Source: Nonomuraea indica (lineage in GTDB: Bacteria > Actinomycetota > Actinomycetes > Streptosporangiales > Streptosporangiaceae). From it: DNA of 64,000 nucleotides. Under the pieces are notes generated by a model. It was not told the DNA's origin and made no database searches. It saw only the letters and a list, made by a program, of their open reading frames with translations. Below, piece by piece: positions 50,270-59,285 of the stretch; within the stretch, counting starts at the first letter, position 1; every line of letters starts with the position of its first letter. The stretch is from contig NZ_KZ559474.1 in the NCBI RefSeq assembly GCF_002850745.1, positions 176,071 through 240,070 on the forward strand, written 5' to 3'. The translations under genes and the position numbers were made by a program.

Positions 50270-51402
50270 GCGGGCCTCCTGCGGAGCAGAACCGCCGCGA
50301 GATCGTCGGTCAGTGTTCCCACGTGGCTGATGAGCCGGTCCAGGTCCACCCCGCCGTGCGCTCGTACGAGGCCGACCAGACCCTCCACACCGAGCTGCCG
50401 GTCGCCCTCGCCGACGACGGCCTCGATGAGGCCGTCGGTGTAGAGCAGCATCGCCCACTCCTCGCCCAGCGGCACGTCGATGGCCGGCCAGGCGGCGTCG
50501 TGGAAGATGCCGAGCGGCGGCCCCGACGGCGCGCCGCCGACCGCCTCCACCACGCCGTCGCGCACCAGCACCGGCGGCGGGTGGCCGACCACCCGCAGCG
50601 TGGCGCGACGCAGGTCGGGCGCGATCGTGACCGTGCAGAGCGTGGTGAAGATCTCCGGCGCGTCACGCTCGGCCCGCAGCAGCGTGTCGAGCGTGCGCAG
50701 CATCGGCTCGCCGGTGCGCCCGGCCAGCACCAGCGTGCGCCAGGCGATGCGCAGCGCCACGCCCAGCGCCGCCTCGTCGGGACCGTGCCCGCACACGTCG
50801 CCCACGACGACGTGCACCGCGCCGTCGGCGGTCTGCACCGTGTCCAGGAAGTCGCCCGCCAGCAGCGAGCCCTGGCTGCCCGGCAGGTAGCGGGTGGTGT
50901 GCTCGATCGCGTCCGTGCGCAGCATCGCGACCGGCAGCAGGCCGCTCTCCAGGCGGGCGTTCTCCTTGGCCGTCAGCTCGGCCTCGACCAGCCGGACATG
51001 GGCGAGGTCCGCCCGCTTGCGCTCCATCGCGTAGCGGATCGCCCGCGCCAGCAGCCGCGCGTCGACGTCCTGCTTGACCAGGTAGTCCTGCGCGCCCGCC
51101 TGCACCGCCGCCACGCCCACGTGCGCGTCGCGCAGCCCGGTCAGCACGAGCACGGCGGCGTGCGGCGCCAGGGCCAGCACCTCGCGCAGCGCCTCCAGCC
51201 CGCTCGCGTCGGGCAGCGACAGGTCGACCAGCACGCACTGGATCTCGCCGGTCAACCTGGCCCGGGCCTCGCGCAGGCTGCGCACCCAGGTGATCTTCGG
51301 CGGGGCCTCCGCCTGCCGGAGCAACTCCTCCACGAGGTAGGCGTCACCGTCGTCGTCCTCGATGAGCAGCAGCGTCAACGTCTCCGACAGGGTGGACGTC
51401 AC
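50266..51402 (-). CDS. Response regulator with PP2C (SpoIIE/RsbU) phosphatase output
   Basis: 378 residues. Receiver domain (about 8-125; Asp in QCVLVDLSLPDASG, Lys in DYLVKQDVD) fused to a PP2C phosphatase domain (about 160-375; metal motifs SLLAGDFLD, VVVGDVCGHGPDEAA, LLYTDGLIEA). Proteins of this kind dephosphorylate anti-sigma-factor antagonists in stress or osmotic responses. Start GTG 51402. First gene of a three-gene coupled operon with the kinase and Rcp1-like receiver. No anti-sigma factor is adjacent. Confidence 0.9.
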   Translation of the reverse strand: MTSTLSETLTLLLIEDDDGDAYLVEELLRQAEAPPKITWVRSLREARARLTGEIQCVLVDLSLPDASGLEALREVLALAPHAAVLVLTGLRDAHVGVAAVQAGAQDYLVKQDVDARLLARAIRYAMERKRADLAHVRLVEAELTAKENARLESGLLPVAMLRTDAIEHTTRYLPGSQGSLLAGDFLDTVQTADGAVHVVVGDVCGHGPDEAALGVALRIAWRTLVLAGRTGEPMLRTLDTLLRAERDAPEIFTTLCTVTIAPDLRRATLRVVGHPPPVLVRDGVVEAVGGAPSGPPLGIFHDAAWPAIDVPLGEEWAMLLYTDGLIEAVVGEGDRQLGVEGLVGLVRAHGGVDLDRLISHVGTLTDDLAAVLLRRRPA

Positions 51403-51669
51403 CGGGACCCCCGGCGGAAACCACGTCTGTCGAAGCAGGACCCGCGGACGATGGCCCGGTGCAGCTGGGACAGCCCGCAGCGCAAAGCAACCATACCCAC
51501 CTCTTCCTGACGGCGCTTATGTATCTTCCCGTGCTTCGCAAGGCTCGAATATGCGTACGCCGTACAAGATGCGGCCAAGTACGGATGCCGCCTGATCGCG
51601 ATCGACCGAGGAGCCTGTCGTACAGGTCTTCGAACTCGGGTACCAGCGTCTGCCGCAACAGCGCAGATC

Positions 51670-52242
51670 GTGAAGCGTGCCTACAAGTACCGCTTCTATC
51701 CGACCATCGAGCAGGCGGATCAGCTTGCGCGGACGTTCGGCTGCGTGCGCCTCGTCTACAACAGGGCGTTGGAGGAGCGCACCCGCGCCTACGCGGCGGG
51801 CGGCGGACGGGTCTCCTACGTGCAGTCCTCGGCCGCGTTGACGGCGTGGAAGAAGACGCCGGAGCTGGCGTTCCTGGGCGAGGTGTCGTCGGTGCCGTTG
51901 CAGCAGGCGCTGCGCCACCTTCAGGCGGCGTTCGCGAACTTCTTCGCGCGTCGTGCCGGATATCCCGTGTTCAAGTCGCGTAAGAGGTCGTGGGCGAGCG
52001 CGGAGTACACCCGCTCGGCGTTCCGCTTCCGGGACGGGGAGTTGACCCTGGCGAAGATGGCCGCGCCGCTGCGCGTCGTGTGGTCGCGCCCGCTGCCGGA
52101 AGGTGCGGAGCCGTCCACGGTAACCGTGTCGAGGGACGCGGCCGGGCGCTGGTTCGTGTCCATCCTGGTGGGGGAGAAGATCAGCCCGCTGCCGCCGGTC
52201 GAGCGGTCGGTGGGCGTGGACGCGGGTCTTACGCGGTGGTAA
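51670..52242 (+). pseudogene. Truncated TnpB (IS200/IS605-family OrfB) fragment
   Basis: 190 residues against about 370-420 for intact TnpB. The N-terminus is typical (KRAYKYRFYPTIEQADQLARTFGCVRLVYNRALEER, then SVPLQQALRHLQAAFANFFARRAGYPVFKSRKR). The frame ends right after SVGVDAGLTRW, where the first RuvC aspartate lies. RuvC-II, RuvC-III and the zinc finger are absent. GTG start. The sequence after the stop resembles an element right end, so an internal deletion probably joined codon 187 to the right terminus. No TnpA is present. Confidence 0.85.
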
Positions 52243-52274
52243 CCCCTTCCTCCGGGGAGCGGGGGAGGTCAATG
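52236..52274 (+). mobile_element. Probable right end of the TnpB element (remnant of guide-RNA scaffold)
   Basis: TAACCCCTTCCTCCGGGGAG followed by CGGGGGAGGTCAA: nested C/G hairpins ending in GAGGTCAA, which is like the right ends of actinomycete IS605-type elements that I recall. It abuts and overlaps the stop codon of the LysR gene (52269-52271). If the boundary is correct, the next 16-20 nt would be the guide-equivalent sequence. Confidence 0.45.
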
Positions 52275-53198
52275 TGCGATGAGCTCGACCCCTTGTGGAA
52301 GCGTTCCCTCCTGGCCGGCCTCGGCCACGAAGGACAGCAGCGTCGCCCGGAAGGCGCGTGCCGCCCTGGCCGGCTCCACGTCCCGGCGGTGCGCCAGGGC
52401 GATCGTCCTGTTCAGTCCGGGCGGCGCCAGCGGCGTCCCGACCAGGCCCGGCCGCCCGTCGAGCACCATCGACGGCACCACGGCCACGCCCAGCCCCGCC
52501 TCCACGAACCGCAGCACCGCGTCCATCTCGCCGCCCTGCACGGCCAGCGCCGGCTCGAACCCCGCCTGCCGGCACGCGGTCAGCGTCGCCTCCCGCACGT
52601 CGTAGCCCCGGCGGAACATCACCATCGGCCGGCCCCGCAGCTCCTCGATCCGGAGGTACGGCCGGCGCGGCTTCTGGTGGGACGGCGCGGCGACGACGAG
52701 GTTCTCGCGCAGGATCTCCTCCGTCACCAGCGCCGGGTCGTCGCCCTGCAACGGCATGATGATCAGCGACAGGTCGATCTGGCCCCGGGCCAGCGCCCTG
52801 ACCAGGTCGCGCGAGCCGCCCTCCTCCACCAGCAGCTCGATGCCCGGATAGTCGCGGTGGAAGCGGGCCAGCGCGTCGGCCAGCAGGCCCGCGCACAGCG
52901 ACGGCGTGGCGCCGAGCCGCACCCGGCCCCGGCGCAGCCCGGCCAGCTCGGCCACCTCCTGCCGGGCGGTGTCGGCGTCGGCCAGCATCCGGCGGGCGAG
53001 CGGCAGCAGCGCCTCCCCGGCGGCGGTCAGCGTGACGTTGCCGCGGGCGCGGGAGAACAGGGGCGCGCCGAGGTCGGTCTCCAGCGCCTTGATCTGCTTG
53101 CTGAGTGACGGCTGCGCCACCCTCATCCGCTCGGCCGCCTGGGTGAAGTGCCTGGTCTCCGCCACGGCGACGAAGTAGGCGAGCTGCTGCAACTGCAT
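52269..53198 (-). CDS. LysR-family regulator
   Basis: 309 residues. Winged helix (1-60: MQLQQLAYFVAVAETRHFTQAAERMRVAQPSLSKQIKALE) and a two-lobed LysR substrate-binding domain (about 90-300: GRVRLGATPSLCAGLL, IDLSLIIMPL, VEAGLGVAVVPSMVL). ATG 53198 with GAGG upstream; the longer frame upstream lacks conservation. Divergent from sdhCAB over 134 bp containing a LysR-type palindrome, so it probably controls sdhCAB and itself. Its 3' end touches the TnpB remnant. Confidence 0.9.
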   Translation of the reverse strand: MQLQQLAYFVAVAETRHFTQAAERMRVAQPSLSKQIKALETDLGAPLFSRARGNVTLTAAGEALLPLARRMLADADTARQEVAELAGLRRGRVRLGATPSLCAGLLADALARFHRDYPGIELLVEEGGSRDLVRALARGQIDLSLIIMPLQGDDPALVTEEILRENLVVAAPSHQKPRRPYLRIEELRGRPMVMFRRGYDVREATLTACRQAGFEPALAVQGGEMDAVLRFVEAGLGVAVVPSMVLDGRPGLVGTPLAPPGLNRTIALAHRRDVEPARAARAFRATLLSFVAEAGQEGTLPQGVELIAH

Positions 53199-53258
53199 GT
53201 GATTTTCCTCGCACTGGCCGGAGGCGCCCCGCCACGCCAGCCGTACAAACCAGACATC

Positions 53259-53273
53259 ATAGCCGAGGGCTAT
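53259..53273. promoter_or_regulatory. LysR-type T-N11-A palindrome
   Basis: ATAGCC-GAG-GGCTAT, perfect 6-bp arms, containing T-N11-A (53260 to 53272), the LysR operator signature. Located 60 bp from the LysR start and 60-75 bp from the sdhC start, upstream of its -35 hexamer. Confidence 0.6.
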
Positions 53274-53294
53274 GGAAACCAGACCCGTGATGAC

Positions 53295-53324
53295 TTGGAC
53301 GGATCGTCGCCTGCTACCTAGCGT
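53295..53324 (+). promoter_or_regulatory. Promoter of sdhCAB, leaderless type
   Basis: TTGGAC (53295-53300), 18-bp spacer, TAGCGT (53319-53324). The GTG start of sdhC is 8 nt further on, so transcription would begin at or next to the start codon. Confidence 0.5.
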
Positions 53325-53332
53325 CAGACGGC

Positions 53333-54093
53333 GTGACTGCCACGATAGAGCGCGGCGCCGCCACCGCGCCTGTGAGAACCCCCAAGTCCGATCCACCCGC
53401 GAAGAAGCCGGGGTCCAAGCGGACCCGTGGCTTCCTGGCCTCGTCGAACGGCAAGAAGGCCGTCATGGCGGTGACAGGCGCCGTGATGGTCACGTTCCTG
53501 GTCCTCCACATGCTGGGCAACCTGAAGATCTTCCTGGGCCGCGACTCGTTCAACGAGTACGCCCACGCGCTGCGCGTCCTGGGCGCGCCGCTGCTGCCGT
53601 ACCGGACCGTGCTCACCATCCTGGAGATCATCCTCGTGGTCTCGGTGGTGCTGCACATGTGGGCCGCGATCTCCCTGGCCCGGCGGGCCAGGAAGGCGCG
53701 GCCGGTCCGGTACGTGGCGAAGAAGTCGCAGGCGGGCGGCTACACCACGCACATCATGCGGTTCGGCGGCGTCACGATCCTGCTCTACGTGGTCTGGCAC
53801 CTGCTCGACCTGACCTTCGGCGTGGTCAACCCCAAGGGCTTCGACTCCCTGCCCGCCGACCGGATGATGGCCGGGTTCGAGCCGTCGCGCTGGTGGGTGA
53901 CCCTCGTCTACGTCGTGGCCGTCGTCATGGTCGGCCTGCACCTGCGGCACGGCGTCTGGAGCGCCTTCCAGACGCTCGGCTGGGCCAACCGCACCCGTTA
54001 CAAGGCGCTGAAGGCGACCGCGGGGCTGCTGTCCGCGGCCCTCCTCGTCGGGTTCCTCGCCCCGCCGCTCGCCATCACCTTTGGAGTGCTCAA

Positions 54094-54097
<4 letters not shown>
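53333..54097 (+). CDS. sdhC: Succinate dehydrogenase cytochrome b558 subunit
   Basis: 254 residues, five membrane helices, haem histidines expected in VLHMLGNLKIF, VLHMWAAIS, VWHLLDLTFG and GLHLRHGVWSAFQTLG. This is the single-anchor b558 type found in Bacillus and Corynebacterium SdhCAB. A proline/lysine-rich N-terminal extension (1-40) is cytoplasmic. GTG start without Shine-Dalgarno. Stop overlaps sdhA start (GTGA). Confidence 0.92.
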
Positions 54098-56015
<1,918 letters not shown>

Positions 56016-56019
<4 letters not shown>

Positions 56020-56756
56020 ACCTGACCCTGAAGGTCTGGCGGCAGAGCGGCCCCACCGACTCCGGACGCATGGTGACGTACCGGGTGGAGGACGTGTCCC
56101 CGGACATGTCGTTCCTGGAGATGCTGGACGTCCTCAACGAGCGGCTGACCATCGAGGGCGACGACCCGATCGCCTTCGACCACGACTGCCGCGAGGGCAT
56201 CTGCGGCATGTGCGGCATGGTCATCAACGGCGTCGCGCACGGCGAGCAGCGCGCCACCACGACCTGCCAGCTCCACATGCGCCATTTCGAGGACGGCGCC
56301 GTCATCACCATCGAGCCGTGGCGCGCCGCGCCGTTCCCGGTGGTGAAGGACCTGGTGGTGGACCGGTCGGCGTTCGACCGCATCATCCAGGCCGGCGGCT
56401 TCGTCTCGGTGCCCGCCGGCTCCGCGCCCGACGCGCACAGCATGCCGGTGCGCAAGGAGGACGCCGACGCGGCCTTCGACGCGGCCACCTGCATCGGCTG
56501 CGGCGCCTGCGTCGCGGCCTGCCCGAACGGCTCGGCCTCTCTCTTCACCGCCGCCAAGATCACCCACCTGAGCCTGCTGCCGCAGGGCCAGCCCGAGCGC
56601 CTCTCACGGGCCAAGGCCATGGTGGACCAGATGGACGCCGAGGGCTTCGGCGGCTGCACGAACACCGGCGAGTGCACCGCGGTCTGCCCCAAGGGCATCC
56701 CGCTGGACACGATCGCCCAGATGAACAGCGACTACCTGAAGGCCAACGCCAAGTAG
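56016..56756 (+). CDS. sdhB: Succinate dehydrogenase iron-sulfur subunit (b558-type operon)
   Basis: 246 residues. [2Fe-2S] motif CREGICGMCGMVINGVAHG with the later C of TTCQLH, then CIGCGACVAAC and CTNTGECTAVCPKG for the other clusters. GTG overlaps the sdhA stop, giving strict translational coupling of all three subunits. A strong hairpin follows 17 bp after the stop. Confidence 0.94.
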
Positions 56757-56773
56757 GTCCTGGTGGTGCCGAC

Positions 56774-56807
56774 GCGCCGTACGAGATCCGCCCATCTCGT
56801 ACGGCGC
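56774..56807. terminator. Terminator hairpin after sdhB
   Basis: GCGCCGTACGAGAT / ATCTCGTACGGCGC, perfect 14-bp stem with a 6-nt loop (CCGCCC). Between convergent sdhCAB and the phosphotransferase gene. No T-tract. Confidence 0.75.
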
Positions 56808-56833
56808 CGCCGTGTGCGGGCCACTCGCCCGAG

Positions 56834-57463
56834 CTAGAGCCCGGACCAGGCGGCGGTGGTCTCCAGGCGGTGGCGCCAGAGCTTCTCGCCCTCGCCGCCG
56901 GGCTCCCAGCGGGAGGCGAAGTCGAGCAGGGCGCGGCAGCGCTCCAGCATGGCGGCGTGACGCTCCGGCCAGGACGGCACCGCGGCGCCGTACGCGTCGA
57001 AGAAGGACGGCAGCAGCGGCACGTGCTCCGGATGGTGCGTGCGCACGATCCACTCGCACCATGACAGGTCCTCGACCGGCGGGCCCGGGTGCGCCCACTC
57101 CCAGTCGAGGATCGCGACCGGCTCGAACGTCGCCGGGTCGAACAGCATGTTCTGCGGGCCGTAGTCGCCGTGCACGATGCCCAGCCGGTGGATGCCGGCC
57201 AGCGTCCGCCCGCAGGCGGCCAGCACCTCGGCGGCCCGCCCCTCGTCCAGGAGGTCCTGGCCGTGCGCGCCGGGCACGAACGCCGTGGTCACGCTCGTCC
57301 GGGTGACCTTGTGGACGGGCGGCACCGGGAGCCGTCCCTTCAGCCGGCGCAGGAACCTGCTCTCGGTCCGCAGCCGGAACGCCGCCTCGGGACCCTGATA
57401 ACACTTGACGACCAGGGCGCCGTCGCCGACCGTGCTGTTGGTGTACCCGTGCCTCACAGCCAC
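56834..57463 (-). CDS. Aminoglycoside-phosphotransferase-fold kinase
   Basis: 209 residues. N-lobe with VVKCYQGPEAAFRLRTESRFL; catalytic HGDYGPQNMLFD (Asp, Asn) and AILDWEWAHPG (metal Asp). Small for the APH family. May phosphorylate an antibiotic, choline, a sugar or another small hydroxyl compound; sequence does not decide. GTG 57463; an alternative GTG is two codons in. No Shine-Dalgarno is visible. Confidence 0.85.
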   Translation of the reverse strand: MAVRHGYTNSTVGDGALVVKCYQGPEAAFRLRTESRFLRRLKGRLPVPPVHKVTRTSVTTAFVPGAHGQDLLDEGRAAEVLAACGRTLAGIHRLGIVHGDYGPQNMLFDPATFEPVAILDWEWAHPGPPVEDLSWCEWIVRTHHPEHVPLLPSFFDAYGAAVPSWPERHAAMLERCRALLDFASRWEPGGEGEKLWRHRLETTAAWSGL

Positions 57464-57576
57464 CGATTCTTCCGCACCCGGCCGCCCGGCGCGCCCCCTC
57501 GCCCCGCCTTGACACCAACGCCGCAGGACGACGGGCCTCGCGATGCGAAAATGGTTTGCTGGGCGCGATCGACGTT

Positions 57577-57590
57577 TGTCAACCTTGACA
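57577..57590. promoter_or_regulatory. TGTCAA-CC-TTGACA palindrome at the ABC-exporter start
   Basis: A perfect 6-bp inverted repeat, 4 nt before the ATG. Motifs of the form TTGTCAA-N2-TTGACAA are typical of MarR-like or related repressors in actinomycetes (from memory). It covers the position where a ribosome-binding site or transcription start would be. Confidence 0.45.
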
Positions 57591-57594
57591 GGCT

Positions 57595-59283
57595 ATGCGC
57601 TCCCTACCCGAGGCCGATCCCGGCCTGCCCGACATCCGCAGCCCGCTCCGCTACCTGTGGTGGAACGCGCGCATGCAGCTCCGCTCGCTCCTCGGCGGCA
57701 TCGCCTTCGCGACCGCCTGGTGGGTGGCGCAGGCCCTGGTGCCGGCGGTCCTCGGCAAGGGCATCGACGCCCTCACCGCCAAGGACACCCGCGCCCTGCT
57801 TATCTGGTCGGCGATCCTCCTCGGGCTGGGCCTGGCGCAGGCCTACACCGGGATCATGCGGCACCGGATGGCGGTCTACAACTGGCTGGCCGCCGCTTAC
57901 CGCACGGTCCAGGTGACCGCCAGGCAGGCCGCCCGGCTCGGCGCCACGCTGCCCAAGCGCCTGTCGACCGGCGAGGTCGTCAGCGTCGGCAACTCGGACA
58001 TCGCGCACATCGGCAGCTCGATGGACATCCTGCTGCGCGGCACCGGGTCAATCGTGGCGATCGCCACGGTCACCGTCATCCTCATCTCCACCTCTCTGCC
58101 GCTCGGCCTCATGGTGCTCTTCGGCGTGCCGATCATGCTGGTGGCGGTGGGGCCGCTGCTACGGCCGCTGCACCGGCGTCAGAAGGCGCAGCGCGACCTC
58201 ACCGGCGAGCTGTCCACCCGCTCCGCCGACATCGTGGCCGGGCTGCGGGTGCTGCGCGGCATCGGCGGCGAGCAGGTGTTCGCCGAGCGCTACCGTGAGG
58301 AGTCGCAGCGGGTCCGGCACGCCGGCGTCGGCATCTCCAGGGTCGAGTCGCTGCTGGAGGGCGCCCAGATCATCCTGCCGGGCCTGCTCGTCGCGGCCGT
58401 CACGGGAGTGGGCGCGTCGTTCGCCGTGGGCGGGCGGATCACGGCCGGGGAACTGGTGTCGTTCTACACCTACGCGGTGTTCCTGGTCGGTCCCATGCGC
58501 ACCCTCACCGAGGCCGCCGACAAGCTGACCAAGGGGCACGTGGCCGCCCGGCGGGTGGTCCGCATCCTGGCCATCGAGCCCGAGGTGTCGGGCGGCACCG
58601 GCACCAGCGAGGGCGGCGTGCTGCGCGACAGCTTCAGCGGCGTCACCCTCCAGCCCGGCACCCTGACGGCGGTCGCCGCCGCCGCGCCCGACGACGCCAT
58701 CGCCATCGCCGACCGGCTGGGCCGCTACACCGACGGCGACGTCGTCTTCGGCTCGGTCGACCTGGCCACGCTGCCCGTCGAGGAGGTCCGCTCGCGCATC
58801 CTGGTCGCCGACAACGGCGCCCGGCTGTTCACCGGCCGGCTCCGCGACGAGCTCGACGTCCGCGGCGGCGCCTCCGACGAGGAGATCACGCAGGCGCTGC
58901 ACGCGGCCTGTGCCGAGGACATCGTCGACGCGCTGCCCGACGGGCTGGACGCCCAGGTGGCCGAGGCGGGCCGGGAGTTCTCCGGCGGGCAGCAGCAGCG
59001 GCTGCGGCTCGCCCGGGCGTTGCTGGCCGACCCGGAGGTGCTCATCCTGGTCGAGCCGACCAGCGCGGTCGACGCCCACAGCGAGGCCCGCATCGCCGAC
59101 CGGCTCGCCAAGGCGCGGGCCGGCCGCACCACGCTGGTCTGCACGACCAGCCCGCTCGTGCTCGACCGCACCGACCACGTGGTCTACGTGGCGGACGGCC
59201 GGGTGCACGCCGAGGGCACGCACCGGGAGCTGCTCGGCTCCTCTCCCGCCTATGCCGCGACCGTGACCCGAGGGGAAGACTGA
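57595..59283 (+). CDS. ABC exporter half-transporter with degenerate ATP site
   Basis: 562 residues. Six-helix type IV exporter domain (about 20-320) and a nucleotide-binding domain (about 335-560). Walker A is absent: the expected GxxGxGKS position reads AAAAPDDAIAIAD. Walker B reads VLILVEPTSAVD, with Val for the Asp. The signature FSGGQQQRLRLARA is intact. It is therefore the non-hydrolysing partner that donates the signature to the other subunit. ATG start; a palindrome overlaps the leader. 2 bp before the partner gene. Confidence 0.88.
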   Translation: MRSLPEADPGLPDIRSPLRYLWWNARMQLRSLLGGIAFATAWWVAQALVPAVLGKGIDALTAKDTRALLIWSAILLGLGLAQAYTGIMRHRMAVYNWLAAAYRTVQVTARQAARLGATLPKRLSTGEVVSVGNSDIAHIGSSMDILLRGTGSIVAIATVTVILISTSLPLGLMVLFGVPIMLVAVGPLLRPLHRRQKAQRDLTGELSTRSADIVAGLRVLRGIGGEQVFAERYREESQRVRHAGVGISRVESLLEGAQIILPGLLVAAVTGVGASFAVGGRITAGELVSFYTYAVFLVGPMRTLTEAADKLTKGHVAARRVVRILAIEPEVSGGTGTSEGGVLRDSFSGVTLQPGTLTAVAAAAPDDAIAIADRLGRYTDGDVVFGSVDLATLPVEEVRSRILVADNGARLFTGRLRDELDVRGGASDEEITQALHAACAEDIVDALPDGLDAQVAEAGREFSGGQQQRLRLARALLADPEVLILVEPTSAVDAHSEARIADRLAKARAGRTTLVCTTSPLVLDRTDHVVYVADGRVHAEGTHRELLGSSPAYAATVTRGED

Positions 59284-59285
59284 CG

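Noticed and set aside
53272..53332. Small protein beginning METRP upstream of sdhC
   Set aside because: The ATG at 53272 lies inside the LysR-type palindrome and promoter, and the frame has no conserved product before sdhA.
53272..54093. N-terminal extension of sdhA reaching back to 53272
   Set aside because: This stretch is sdhC read in another frame; the GTGA junction at 54094 gives a normal-length flavoprotein.
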